Positions 26,098 through 35,676 of a stretch of DNA of 64,000 nt are shown in pieces. Both the position numbers and the translations under genes were made by a program. Origin of the DNA: Demequinaceae bacterium. GTDB taxonomy: Bacteria > Actinomycetota > Actinomycetes > Actinomycetales > Demequinaceae. Numbering within the stretch: position 1 is the stretch's first letter; each line of letters opens with the position of its first letter. Where the stretch lies: assembly GCA_016933155.1 (NCBI GenBank), contig JAFGBM010000012.1, positions 1-64,000 of the forward strand, in the 5' to 3' direction. The notes under the pieces are model-generated. The model did no database searches, was not told the origin of the DNA, and was given only the letters and a program-made list of their open reading frames with translations.

Positions 26098-26796
26098 ATG
26101 GCTAACGCGACGAAACCCCCCAAAGTCAAGTGGTGGAACGCGATCTTCCAGGCGTTCGGCTTCATCCGAAAGAACGACCCCGTCTTCCTCCCCGCCTTCA
26201 TCATCATGTTCGTCCTCATTTCCGGTTCGGGCATCACCCTGGGATTCCTGGGGGGGTCGGTCACGAGCCATATCTACGCGAACATCGCTGCGACCCTGCT
26301 CCTCATCCTCGGAACCCTCATCCTCCTCATCAGGCGAGTGGATACGGCGCAGTTCAACGCCGTCGAGGGGACGCTGGGGGGATCCCTCCAGGCCGCGCGG
26401 ACCATCCGCAGGGGGTGGAAGTTCGAGGACAATCCCATCGAGGTCGACCCGAAGGGCCGAGCGGTCGTGTTCCTGGGTGTGGGCAAGGGCGGGATCGTGC
26501 TGATCGCCGAGGGCGGGCCGTACGCCCAGCGTCCCCTCCAGGCCGCCCGCGCCCGGCTCAACAGGATCGTGCCCGGGGTGCCCCTCAACGAGTTCCACGC
26601 GGGACTCGGCCAGGGGCAGCTGCGGCTCAAGAAGTTGGTGAAGTCGATCAAGGGCCTGAAGAAGATCCTGAGCAAGCGGGAGCGGGCGGCGATCGAGTCC
26701 CGCATCCATGCCCTGGGGGCCGTGAAACTGCCCATCCCCAAGGGAATCGACCCGATGCGGGCCCGTCCGGACCGCAAAGCCCTCCGCGGCCGCTAA
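26098..26796 (+). CDS. DUF4191 membrane protein
   Basis: 232-aa actinobacterial DUF4191 protein, conserved directly after lipA in many actinomycetes. Two transmembrane helices near residues 38-60 and 62-82 follow a short basic N-terminus; the long C-terminal part is cytoplasmic and basic, with a GGIVLIAEGGP segment. TAGACT lies 9 nt before the ATG, so it may have its own promoter with almost no leader. Function unknown. Confidence 0.88.
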   Translation: MANATKPPKVKWWNAIFQAFGFIRKNDPVFLPAFIIMFVLISGSGITLGFLGGSVTSHIYANIAATLLLILGTLILLIRRVDTAQFNAVEGTLGGSLQAARTIRRGWKFEDNPIEVDPKGRAVVFLGVGKGGIVLIAEGGPYAQRPLQAARARLNRIVPGVPLNEFHAGLGQGQLRLKKLVKSIKGLKKILSKRERAAIESRIHALGAVKLPIPKGIDPMRARPDRKALRGR

Positions 26797-26836
26797 CCGG
26801 ACAGGCGTTCCGACCCGGGCTTTGCCCCATCGAACC

Positions 26837-26874
26837 GTAACAGTCCCGTAACATCCCTTACACGTACGGGAAAC
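26837..26874 (+). promoter_or_regulatory. GlnR box upstream of glnA (four half-sites)
   Basis: GTAAC (26837), GTAAC (26848), TACAC (26859) and GAAAC (26870) start exactly 11 bp apart, each separated by 6 bases. This is the a1-b1-a2-b2 layout of actinomycete GlnR sites (gTnAC-n6-GaAAC twice). A -10 hexamer TACTGT follows at 26885-26890, placing the box over the -35 region, as expected for activation under nitrogen limitation. Confidence 0.85.
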
Positions 26875-26936
26875 CGTCACCCCCTACTGTGGGAACAGCC
26901 GAGACCCGGCGACTATCGACCTCAAGGAGCAAAGGC

Positions 26937-28367
26937 ATGTTCAAGGACGCCGCGGAGGCCATGGCCTTCGTCAAGGAGCAGGACGTCAAGTTCATCGATG
27001 TCCGGTTCTGTGACCTGCCGGGAATCATGCAGCACTTCAATATCCCGGCCGCGCTCTTCGACGAAGACACCTTCTCGGAGGGCCTGATGTTTGATGGATC
27101 CTCGATCCGTGGATTCCAGGCCATCAACGAATCGGACATGAAGTTGATGCCCGACATCCAGACCGCCTACCTGGACCCCTTCCGGGCCCAGAAGACCCTC
27201 ATCATCAACTTCTCCATCGTCGACCCGCTGACGGGCGAGCCGTATTCCCGGGACCCTCGGAACATCGCCTTGAAGGCCGAGGAATACCTCAAGTCCACGG
27301 GGCTCGGCGACACCGCCTTCATCGGTGCGGAGGCGGAGTTCTTCATCTTCGACTCTGCGCGTTTCGCCACCTCGGCAAACGAGGGCTACTACCACCTCGA
27401 CTCGGTCGAGGGCTGGTGGAACTCCGGCCAGGAATACGGCGAGGACGGCCCCAACCGCGGCTACAAGACCCGGTACAAGGGCGGATACTTCCCCGTTCCG
27501 CCGGCCGACCACTTCGCCGACATCCGCGACGAGATGTGCACCACCCTCGGCGAGTCCGGCTTGATCATCGAACGCGCCCACCACGAGGTGGGGACGGGCG
27601 GCCAGCAGGAGATCAACTTCAAGTTCAACTCGCTCCTTCACGCCGCGGACGACCTCATGAAGTTCAAGTACATCGTCAAGAACGTGGCCTGGAAGAACGG
27701 CAAGGTCGCGACGTTCATGCCGAAGCCGCTGTTCCAGGACAACGGTTCTGGCATGCACTGCCACCAGTCACTGTGGAAGGCGGGTAAGCCCCTCTTCTTC
27801 GACGAGAAGGGCTACGGAGGCCTGTCCGACATGGCCCGCTGGTATGCGGGTGGCCTGCTCAAGCACGCGAAGTCGCTCCTGGCCTTCACCAACCCGACGG
27901 TGAACTCCTACCACCGCCTGGTGCCGGGGTATGAGGCTCCGGTCAACCTCGTCTACTCGGCCCGCAACCGGTCGGCGGCGATCAGGATCCCGATCACGGG
28001 TTCGAACCCCAAGGCCAAGCGCCTCGAGTTCCGCGCCCCCGACCCGTCGTCGAACCCGTACCTCGCCTTCTCGGCGATGCTCATGGCCGGGCTCGATGGG
28101 ATCAAGAACAAGATCGAGCCTCCGGCGCCGGTGGACAAGGACCTGTATGAGCTGCCTCCTGAGGAGCACGCTCTCATCCCCCAGGTTCCGGGCTCGCTCG
28201 ACGCGGTGCTCAACAACCTCGAAGAGGACCACGCCTACCTCTCGGAGGGCGGGGTCTTCACCGAGGACGCCATCGAGGAGTGGATCGGGTACAAGCGGAC
28301 GAAGGAGATCGACCCCATCCGCTTCCGTCCCCACCCCCACGAGTTCGAACTCTACTTCGACATCTAG
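26937..28367 (+). CDS. glnA: Glutamine synthetase, type I
   Basis: 476-aa dodecameric enzyme making glutamine from glutamate, ammonium and ATP. Motifs: [18 protein letters not shown], the ATP-binding [25 protein letters not shown]. The adenylylation tyrosine is Y404 in [11 protein letters not shown], the target of GlnE. ATG 26937 is downstream of AAGGAG; a 16-codon upstream extension crosses the promoter and is not used. Controlled transcriptionally through the GlnR box and followed by a strong terminator. Confidence 0.98.
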   Translation: MFKDAAEAMAFVKEQDVKFIDVRFCDLPGIMQHFNIPAALFDEDTFSEGLMFDGSSIRGFQAINESDMKLMPDIQTAYLDPFRAQKTLIINFSIVDPLTGEPYSRDPRNIALKAEEYLKSTGLGDTAFIGAEAEFFIFDSARFATSANEGYYHLDSVEGWWNSGQEYGEDGPNRGYKTRYKGGYFPVPPADHFADIRDEMCTTLGESGLIIERAHHEVGTGGQQEINFKFNSLLHAADDLMKFKYIVKNVAWKNGKVATFMPKPLFQDNGSGMHCHQSLWKAGKPLFFDEKGYGGLSDMARWYAGGLLKHAKSLLAFTNPTVNSYHRLVPGYEAPVNLVYSARNRSAAIRIPITGSNPKAKRLEFRAPDPSSNPYLAFSAMLMAGLDGIKNKIEPPAPVDKDLYELPPEEHALIPQVPGSLDAVLNNLEEDHAYLSEGGVFTEDAIEEWIGYKRTKEIDPIRFRPHPHEFELYFDI

Positions 28368-28378
28368 CCCCCGAAGCC

Positions 28379-28419
28379 GCAAGAGGGTGGGACCGCGCGG
28401 GGTGGTCCCACCCTCTTGC
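28379..28419. terminator. Very strong hairpin terminator
   Basis: Perfect 16-bp stem (28379-28394 with 28404-28419), 9-nt loop, beginning 12 bp after the glnA stop and also facing the end of the converging membrane-protein gene. Confidence 0.92.
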
Positions 28420-28434
28420 TTTCGCATGACCACC

Positions 28435-29601
28435 TTACTGGGTCGGGGGCTCCCCAGTTGCGGGCTCTGAGCCGTCCGGTGCCGGTTGCTGAGGGCCCGG
28501 CACCGGCGGTTCGGCCTCAGGCTCCGACAGGATTATGAGGTCCGGGTCGAGGTCCTCCCCCGTTGGGTCCGCCAACTCCCCCACCGTCTCGACCACCATC
28601 ACGTCCGCCGTTTCACCCGCTGCCGCGACGCCCGGGTCGCCCGACGCTTCGACGGCCATGGGACCGGGCGCCCCCACGGGAACGGGCTCGGGTAGGGGTT
28701 CAGGCTCGGGCTCCGCTTCGCCCCGGGCCTTCAGTCGGTGGAAGAACCACCACACGCCCACATAGAGCGCCGCCGAGATGACGAGGAACACCAGTGCCCA
28801 CTTGAACAGGGTTCCCTCGGCATTGTCGATCGTCTCCTGAGGGAAGATGTCCCTGATCGCCGACTTGGTGTTCTCGTCGGCATCGTCGGGAAGCCGTCCG
28901 ATGATCCACTCCACGTCCAGCCACCTCGCGACCCACCAGAGGCCGAGGGTGAGGATCCCGATCCCGAGGAACATCTTCGGAAGGATCCACCGCTTCTTGC
29001 GGATGAGGAGGAATCCGATGGCCAGGAGCCCCAAGGCGATCCAGATCCCCCAGGTATTCACCCGTTCGACCCAGTCGTATCCGTCCCGAACCGTCTCGAC
29101 CGTGTCCTCCTCGACAAGATCGAAGGTCACGGGTTCGATGGCCGAGTCGGGGATCAGACTGACGAGCTGGGGATTCGAGGCGAGGGCGGTATAGAGGGGC
29201 TCGCTGATGTCCACGGTGACCGAAAGGGGCACCAGGGGAAGGGAATCGTCGGTCAGTTGGGAGATGAGGGACGACTCGACCTCCTCGATGATGTCGACGA
29301 CGGAATCGATGAATCCGTCCGAAGCGACCGCGTCGGCGATCCCATCGCTGAGTTCGTCCTGTATACCGGGAACTCCGGTGTCGACACCCTGGGCGGCCAA
29401 CTGGGATTCGATCCCCGACTGCGCCTGCTCCGCGATCATGGACTGGATGCTGTCCAGGTGGAGGGCGGTGGATGCGAGGCCTGAGATGACCGTGCCGCCG
29501 TTGACGGTATTGACGATGAACCTCGCGCTCAACCAGAACGCCAGCACAAGCACGCCGATCGTGACGACGATCCGCGCCAGTATGGACCTGAGTATCTTCA
29601 T
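28435..29601 (-). CDS. Membrane protein with long extracytoplasmic domain, unknown
   Basis: 388 aa. N-terminal helix near residues 5-27, about 150 residues outside, then three helices around 183-203, 209-228 and 262-283, and a 100-residue Pro/Glu/Val-rich cytoplasmic tail. No family recognised. ATG 29601 follows AAGGAGG and overlaps the glnE stop by 4 bp (ATGA), so it is translationally coupled to glnE; a functional link with nitrogen metabolism is possible but unproven. Confidence 0.72.
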   Translation of the reverse strand: MKILRSILARIVVTIGVLVLAFWLSARFIVNTVNGGTVISGLASTALHLDSIQSMIAEQAQSGIESQLAAQGVDTGVPGIQDELSDGIADAVASDGFIDSVVDIIEEVESSLISQLTDDSLPLVPLSVTVDISEPLYTALASNPQLVSLIPDSAIEPVTFDLVEEDTVETVRDGYDWVERVNTWGIWIALGLLAIGFLLIRKKRWILPKMFLGIGILTLGLWWVARWLDVEWIIGRLPDDADENTKSAIRDIFPQETIDNAEGTLFKWALVFLVISAALYVGVWWFFHRLKARGEAEPEPEPLPEPVPVGAPGPMAVEASGDPGVAAAGETADVMVVETVGELADPTGEDLDPDLIILSEPEAEPPVPGPQQPAPDGSEPATGEPPTQ

Positions 29602-32600
29602 CCCGCCTCCTTGTTTTCCCATCCGTAGAAGACCCTTTCCATCACGCTACGCGCTCGTCGGGCTGCGCGGGAGTACCGATCGTCGAGTTCGGACGCCGAC
29701 CAGTCCTCCCCGAGGATCGCCGTGAGGGCCCGAAGCTCGCGGGCGTCATGGGGCAGGATGTTCGTCTTGTCCTTGGGATACCCCCGGAGGGCCATCGCCC
29801 CCCGCACCCTCGTGGCCAGGCGCCAAGCCTCCTCGAGGACGGTCGCGTCCTTCCTGTCCAGCACCTTCGCCCGCACTGCGGCGTTGAGCGCCTCGAGGGT
29901 GAGGGTCGTCCTGAGGCCCTTGACGTCCTTGGCGTGCCGCATCTGCAGCAGCTGAACGGTCCATTCGACGTCGGAGAGCCCCCCGGGGCCGAGCTTGACG
30001 TGGCGCTTGGGGTCGATGCCCCGGGGAAGCCTCTCGGATTCCATCCGCGCCTTGAGGGTGCGCATCTGTTTGAGGGCGGCCTCGGTCAGGGCCTCGGGGT
30101 AGCGGACGGGGTCGATCAACTCGACGAAACGCTCACACAAGCCGGGGTCTCCGGCGACGGGACGGGCCCTCAGGAGGGCCTGGGCCTCCCACGGCTCCGA
30201 CCACTTCCCGTAGTACTCGGCGCACGAGGCGAGGGACCGGGCGAGGGGTCCGTTCTTCCCCTCGGGCCGGAGGTCGGCATCCGTCTCCAACGGGGGATGC
30301 TGGCCCGCGGCCTGAAGCAGCCGGCGCACCTCGGCTGCGACCTGCTGGGCCTGACGATCGGCCTCCACACGGTCGGCCTCGTCGTCGGCCTCGTAGACGA
30401 ACATGACGTCGGCGTCGGACGGATAGGACATCTCCATGCCGCCATACCTTCCCAGGGCGACAACCGCCAGGCGGAAGGGCAAGCGCTCGGATCCCCCCGC
30501 ACGGGCCTGCTCGGCCATGGCGACTCGGAGCGCCCCTTCGATGACGACGTCGGCGACATGGGTGACGGTGCAGGCGGCCTCCACCGTGTCGAGCCGGGTC
30601 AGGACGTCCGCCGCCGCCGTGCGCGCCAGTTCCCGGCGACGCAACCCGCGAAGCGACGCGATCGCCTGGTCGGGGGCGTCGGCCCGGCTCAGGATGGCGT
30701 CGGCCTCCTCCGTCAACCGGTCCAGGGCCCGGGGCGCCAGGTCCTCATCCGAATCGAGCCAGGTGACATCCTCGGCCGAGGCCAGGAGGCTTTGGGTCAC
30801 GTAGGGGGACGTGGAGAGGAGTCGGGCCAATCTCTCGGCGGCCACAGCGGAATCCCTGAGGAGCTTGAGGTACCAGGAGACATCCCCCAGGTGCTCGGAG
30901 AGCGTGCGGAAGGCCAGGAGGCCCGTGTCGGGCTCCGCGCCGTTGGCGAACCAGCCGATCATGGCGGGGAGGAGCTGTCGCTGGATGAGGGCGCGGCGGG
31001 ATACCCCCTCCGTCAGGGCCGCGATGTGCCGCTGGGCCGCGTCGGGGTCGAGGTATCCGATGGAGGCCAGCCTCTCCCTCGCGGCTTCGGGATCGAGGGC
31101 GACCTCCCCGGCGCTCAGCCTCGCCAGCACGGGAAGGAGCGGCCGGTAGAACATCTCGAGGTGCATCGCCCGGACGTCCCGCCTGATCTCGTGCCAGGCC
31201 TCCAGGAACCCCTCCACCTCGGGAAAGCCCGAGGCCCGGGCCAGGCGCCGCAACCCCTCCTCGGTGTTCGGCACCAGGTGAGTTCGCCTCATCCTGTCCA
31301 GCTGGACCCTGTGCTCCCACACCCTCAGCTGCCGGTAGGCCTCATCCATCCGCGACGCCTGGGGCCGGCCGACGTATCCCTTGTCCCGCAACACACCCAG
31401 GGCTTGGAGCGTCGGCGCCACCCGGAGGGACTCGTCGGTTCGCCCGTGAACCAACTGAAGGAGCTGGATGGTGAACTCCACGTCCCGCAGCCCCCCAGGA
31501 CCGAGCTTGATCTGCCACTCCGCCTCAGCCGTCGGGACGTTCTCCTCGACCCTCCTGCGCATCGCCTGCGCCTCCTCGATGAAGCCCTCCCTCTGGGAGG
31601 CGGTCCACACCATCGGCGAGACGGCATCCATGTAGGCCCGCCCGACCTCGATGTCCCCGGCCACGGGTCGCGCCTTGAGAAGGGCCTGGAACTCCCAGGT
31701 GTGGGCCCATCGTTCGTAGTAGGCCCGATGCGATTCGACGTTGCGGACGAGGGCCCCGTCCTTGCCCTCGGGACGGAGGTTGGCGTCCACGACCCAGAGG
31801 GCCGGTTCAGCCGACGCCCGGTCGCACGCCCGGACAGTGGCGTGAACCAGGCGGGTGGCGATGGCGATGGATTGGGCGTCCTCGACCCCCTCGGCCGGCT
31901 CGGCGACATAGACGACGTCGACATCGGACACGTAGTTCAGTTCGCGGGCTCCGCACTTTCCCATCGCGATGATGGCGAGCCGGGTCTCGACGTGGCGCGG
32001 CTCGTCGGCCCTCGCCAGGGCGAGTCCGGCCTCGAGCGCCGCCTGAGCGAGGTCGGCGAGGGCCTCCGAGACTCGGGGGAAGACCTGGAGGGGGTTCGCG
32101 GCTGCGAGGTCCTCCGCCGCGATGCGGACGATCCGGCGCCGATACTCCACGCGGAGGGCGTCGATCCCCTCGGTGCCCGTCAGGCTCGCTACCGGGCAGG
32201 CCGCCTCGGGGTCCGCCCCGACCGCTTGGAGAAGACCGGCACGGGCCCCGGCGGCGATGTCGTCGATCCCGCCGTCGACCAGGACGGACAGGACCTCGGG
32301 ATGGAGCACCAGGAAGTCCCCGAGGGCTGACGATCCTCCGAGGAGCGCGGCGAGCCGAGCCTCCGCTCCGGCAAGGGCTGACAGGGAATCGAGCAGGCCC
32401 TGGTCACGCGCCGATTCTGCGAGCCGGAGAAGCTGCCCGATGGCGAGGTCCGGATCGGCCACCCCGGCAAGAGACTCCGGCACCTCGACCACCGTCGTAC
32501 CGCAAATGCCCTCGACTGCTGTCAAGGCCTCGATGGCCTGGGCGGGATCGGAGACGCCGACCTTGCGGAGCAGAGCCGCCGTCGGTGCCTGTCGGCTCGC

Positions 32601-32603
32601 CAT
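29598..32603 (-). CDS. glnE: Bifunctional glutamine synthetase adenylyltransferase/deadenylase
   Basis: 1001 aa, the normal length. Two nucleotidyltransferase halves are visible, each with a G-x11-D-x-D-type motif: MGKCGARELNYVSDVDVVYV in the N-terminal half and LGRYGGMEMSYPSDADVMFV in the C-terminal half. They would remove and add AMP on GlnA Y404 according to nitrogen status. It lies between glnA2 (upstream, 15-bp gap) and the coupled membrane protein. The antisense of this gene yields a false 860-aa frame. Confidence 0.96.
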   Translation of the reverse strand: MASRQAPTAALLRKVGVSDPAQAIEALTAVEGICGTTVVEVPESLAGVADPDLAIGQLLRLAESARDQGLLDSLSALAGAEARLAALLGGSSALGDFLVLHPEVLSVLVDGGIDDIAAGARAGLLQAVGADPEAACPVASLTGTEGIDALRVEYRRRIVRIAAEDLAAANPLQVFPRVSEALADLAQAALEAGLALARADEPRHVETRLAIIAMGKCGARELNYVSDVDVVYVAEPAEGVEDAQSIAIATRLVHATVRACDRASAEPALWVVDANLRPEGKDGALVRNVESHRAYYERWAHTWEFQALLKARPVAGDIEVGRAYMDAVSPMVWTASQREGFIEEAQAMRRRVEENVPTAEAEWQIKLGPGGLRDVEFTIQLLQLVHGRTDESLRVAPTLQALGVLRDKGYVGRPQASRMDEAYRQLRVWEHRVQLDRMRRTHLVPNTEEGLRRLARASGFPEVEGFLEAWHEIRRDVRAMHLEMFYRPLLPVLARLSAGEVALDPEAARERLASIGYLDPDAAQRHIAALTEGVSRRALIQRQLLPAMIGWFANGAEPDTGLLAFRTLSEHLGDVSWYLKLLRDSAVAAERLARLLSTSPYVTQSLLASAEDVTWLDSDEDLAPRALDRLTEEADAILSRADAPDQAIASLRGLRRRELARTAAADVLTRLDTVEAACTVTHVADVVIEGALRVAMAEQARAGGSERLPFRLAVVALGRYGGMEMSYPSDADVMFVYEADDEADRVEADRQAQQVAAEVRRLLQAAGQHPPLETDADLRPEGKNGPLARSLASCAEYYGKWSEPWEAQALLRARPVAGDPGLCERFVELIDPVRYPEALTEAALKQMRTLKARMESERLPRGIDPKRHVKLGPGGLSDVEWTVQLLQMRHAKDVKGLRTTLTLEALNAAVRAKVLDRKDATVLEEAWRLATRVRGAMALRGYPKDKTNILPHDARELRALTAILGEDWSASELDDRYSRAARRARSVMERVFYGWENKEAG

Positions 32604-32618
32604 GGCGTTCCCCCGTTC

Positions 32619-33953
32619 CTACAGGACGGGAAGGAACCGCTGGATCTCGTAGGGGGTCACCTGGTATCGGTAGCCCTCCCATTCGGAGCGCTTGTTCCTG
32701 AGGAGGAACTGGAATACCTGTTCCCCCAGGGTCTCGGCCACCAGTTCGCTCTTCTCCATGACGTTGATGGCGTCCGCGAGCGACCAAGGCAACGGCTCGT
32801 ATCCCAAGGCCCGACGCTCGGCCGGGGACAACTCCCACACGTCGTCCTCGGCGTGCTCCGGGAGCGGGTATTCCTCGGTGATGCCCTTGAGTCCGGCGGC
32901 GAGGATGACGGCCAAGGCGAGGTAGGGGTTGGCTGCGGAGTCGAGGGCGCGATACTCGATCCGGCTGGATTGGCCCTTGCCCGGCTTGTAGATGGGGACC
33001 CTGACGAGTGCGGAGCGATTGTTCGATCCCCAGCACACGAACGAGGGGGCCTCCGCCCCGCCCCACAGCCGCTTGTACGAGTTGACATATTGGTTGGTGA
33101 CGGCCGTGATCTCCGGCGCGTGCTTCAGCAACCCGGCGATGAAACTCTTGGCGACCTTGCTCAGCTGGAAGGGCGCCCCGGCCTCGAAGAAGGCGTTGCG
33201 GTCGCCCTCGAAGAGGCTCATGTGGGTGTGCATGCCCGATCCTGGGGCATCGGGCAGGGGTTTGGGCATGAAGGACGCGAAGACGCCCTGCTCGATGGCG
33301 ACCTCCTTGATCGCCATCTTGAAGGTCATGATGTTGTCCGCCGTCGCGAGGGCGTCGGCATACCTGAGGTCGATTTCGTTCTGACCGGGCCCGGCCTCAT
33401 GGTGGGAGAACTCCACCGAGATCCCCATCGATTCGAGGGTGGTGATGGCGGCGCGGCGGAAGTTGTGGGCGGCGCCCCGGGGGACGTTGTCGAAGTATCC
33501 GGCGCTGTCGACGGGTTTGGGCGGCTTGCCGGGGACCAAGGGCTCGAACAGGTAGAACTCTATCTCCGGATGGGTGTAGAAGGTGAAGCCCAATGCACTC
33601 GCCTTGTCGAGGGCGCGTTTGAGGACCTGCCGGGGATCCGCCATCGACGGTTCGCCCTCTGGGGTCTGGATGTCGCAGAACATGCGGGCGGCGCCCCGGA
33701 CGTCTCCCTGCCAGGGAAGGATCTGGAAGGTCGTCGGGTCCGGCTGCGCGATCATGTCGGCCTCGTATACCCGGGTGAGGCCCTCGATGGCGCTTCCGTC
33801 GAAGCCGATACCCTCCTCGAAGGCGTTCTCGAGTTCGGCTGGAGCAATCGCGACGGACTTCAAGACCCCTAGGACGTCCGTGAACCAGAGGCGTATAAAT
33901 CGGATGTCTCGCTCCTCGACACTGCGGAGCACGAACTCCTGCTGCTTGTCCAT
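32619..33953 (-). CDS. glnA2: Glutamine synthetase-like protein GlnA2
   Basis: 444-aa glutamine synthetase-family protein with the catalytic-core motifs (GFDGSAIEG, KPLPDAPGSGMHTHMS, NNRSALVRVP). The position equivalent to the adenylylated Tyr of GlnA is Trp (DDVWELSPAE), so GlnE should not modify it. In Mycobacterium and Streptomyces GlnA2 has little or altered synthetase activity; some relatives act on polyamines or D-isomers. ATG 33953 is chosen over one 6 codons earlier by position relative to GGCAGGAT. It diverges from nadE. Confidence 0.92.
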   Translation of the reverse strand: MDKQQEFVLRSVEERDIRFIRLWFTDVLGVLKSVAIAPAELENAFEEGIGFDGSAIEGLTRVYEADMIAQPDPTTFQILPWQGDVRGAARMFCDIQTPEGEPSMADPRQVLKRALDKASALGFTFYTHPEIEFYLFEPLVPGKPPKPVDSAGYFDNVPRGAAHNFRRAAITTLESMGISVEFSHHEAGPGQNEIDLRYADALATADNIMTFKMAIKEVAIEQGVFASFMPKPLPDAPGSGMHTHMSLFEGDRNAFFEAGAPFQLSKVAKSFIAGLLKHAPEITAVTNQYVNSYKRLWGGAEAPSFVCWGSNNRSALVRVPIYKPGKGQSSRIEYRALDSAANPYLALAVILAAGLKGITEEYPLPEHAEDDVWELSPAERRALGYEPLPWSLADAINVMEKSELVAETLGEQVFQFLLRNKRSEWEGYRYQVTPYEIQRFLPVL

Positions 33954-34026
33954 GCTCCTATCCTGCCGCACAACCGTGACGAATGGGGGACATGAAGTTC
34001 GGCCGTGCCCCGCGTAGGCTCATGCC

Positions 34027-35676
34027 ATGTCCTCGCTTCGCCTCGCCCTGGCCCAGGTCAACCCGTGCGTCGGGGACCTCGAAGGCAACGCCTCCATCGT
34101 CCTCGATTCCTGCCGCGGGGCAGCCGCCCTGGGCGCCCAACTCGTCGTTCTGCCCGAGATGGTCGTGACGGGATACCCGATCGAGGATCTCGCCCTTCGG
34201 GAGTCGTTTCAGCGGGCGGCGGAACGGGCGGTGTCCGGCATCGCCCGGGGTCTCGCCGAGGAGGGGCTGGGCGACCTCGTGGCGATCTTGGGCTCCCTGG
34301 GCACGGACCCGGACGGGAGGCCGACGAACGAGGCCGTCGTGGTCCAAGGGGGCGAGGTCGTCGCCCGCTACGCCAAGCATCACCTGCCCAATTACGGGGT
34401 CTTCGACGAGCGTCGGATCTTCGCGCCCGGGGAGACGACCTGCGTGATCGAGGTGGGGTCGAGCAAGGTCGGCGTCGTCATCTGCGAGGACATTTGGCAG
34501 GACGGCGGCCCCGTCAGCCTCATGGACGAGAACGAGGTCAGGCTTCTGGTGGTCCTCAACGGGTCGCCCTTCGAGGAGGGCAAGGGGCACGTTCGCCGCG
34601 AGCTTGCCACCCGACGGGCCGCCGAGGTCGGGGCGCCGGTCGCGTATGTCAACCTCTGGGGTGGGCAGGATGACCTCGTCTTCGACGGCCAGTCTTTCAT
34701 CGTCGCCGCCGATGGCACGCTGCTTGCGACCGCCCCCGCGTTCACGGACGCCCTGCTCGCCTGGGACCTCCCGGCGAGTGATGACGAGGCGCCGCACAAG
34801 ACGCAGATCGTCACGCCGCTCGAGGACGACGCCGAGGTGTATTGGGCCTGCGTGACGGGGCTTCGGGACTACGTCAGGAAGAACGGTATGAGCCGGGTCA
34901 CCCTCGGCCTGTCGGGGGGTATTGATTCGGCCCTGACCGCGATGATGGCGGCCGACGCCCTGGGTGCGGAGAACGTCGTCGGGGTGTCCATGCCGTCGCG
35001 GTACTCCTCCGATCATTCGAAGGACGACGCCGCGACCCTCGCATCCAACCTCGGGATCGAGTATCGGACGGTCGCGATCGAACCCATGGTCCTGGCGTTC
35101 GAGGAGGCGCTTCACCTGACGGGCGTCGCGGCGGAGAACATCCAGGCGAGGGTCCGGGGCATGATCCTCATGGGGATATCGAACTCGGAGGGGCCGCTGG
35201 TCCTGGCCACGGGCAACAAGAGCGAGCTCGCGACCGGGTACTCGACCGTGTACGGGGACGCCGTCGGGGGATTCGCCCCGCTCAAGGATGTGGACAAGTC
35301 CCGCGTGTGGGACCTCGCCCGGTGGCGGAATCGATACGCGGAATCTCACGGCCTGCGTCCGCCCATCCCGGCCAACTCGATCGACAAGCCGCCGAGCGCG
35401 GAGCTCCGCCCCAACCAAACCGACCAGGACAGCCTCCCCCCGTACGACCTCCTCGACGAGGTGCTCGACGCCTACGTGGAACACGCCGAGGGACGGGCCG
35501 AACTCATTGGCCGGGGCTTCGATCCCGCCGTCGTCGACAAGGTCCTGTCGCTGACCGATAGGGCCGAGTGGAAGCGCCGCCAATACCCGCCCGGCCCGAA
35601 GGTGACGGCCCTCGCCTTCGGCAGGGACCGACGTCTTCCCATCACGAGCCGGTGGCGTGAGAAGGTGGAGCCATGA
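34027..35676 (+). CDS. nadE: Glutamine-hydrolysing NAD synthase
   Basis: 549 aa, two domains. The N-terminal nitrilase-type glutaminase carries the Glu-Lys-Cys triad (VLPEMVVTGYP, AKHHLPNYG, VVICEDIWQ). The C-terminal NAD synthase has the P-loop-like SGGIDSALTAMMAADALG near residue 300. It amidates nicotinic acid adenine dinucleotide. TAGGCT ends 6 nt before the ATG and no ribosome-binding site is seen: leaderless. Overlaps panB by 4 bp. Confidence 0.97.
   Translation: MSSLRLALAQVNPCVGDLEGNASIVLDSCRGAAALGAQLVVLPEMVVTGYPIEDLALRESFQRAAERAVSGIARGLAEEGLGDLVAILGSLGTDPDGRPTNEAVVVQGGEVVARYAKHHLPNYGVFDERRIFAPGETTCVIEVGSSKVGVVICEDIWQDGGPVSLMDENEVRLLVVLNGSPFEEGKGHVRRELATRRAAEVGAPVAYVNLWGGQDDLVFDGQSFIVAADGTLLATAPAFTDALLAWDLPASDDEAPHKTQIVTPLEDDAEVYWACVTGLRDYVRKNGMSRVTLGLSGGIDSALTAMMAADALGAENVVGVSMPSRYSSDHSKDDAATLASNLGIEYRTVAIEPMVLAFEEALHLTGVAAENIQARVRGMILMGISNSEGPLVLATGNKSELATGYSTVYGDAVGGFAPLKDVDKSRVWDLARWRNRYAESHGLRPPIPANSIDKPPSAELRPNQTDQDSLPPYDLLDEVLDAYVEHAEGRAELIGRGFDPAVVDKVLSLTDRAEWKRRQYPPGPKVTALAFGRDRRLPITSRWREKVEP

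Noticed and set aside
29748-32330. 860-aa plus-strand open frame
   Set aside because: Antisense shadow of glnE, which has clear catalytic motifs.
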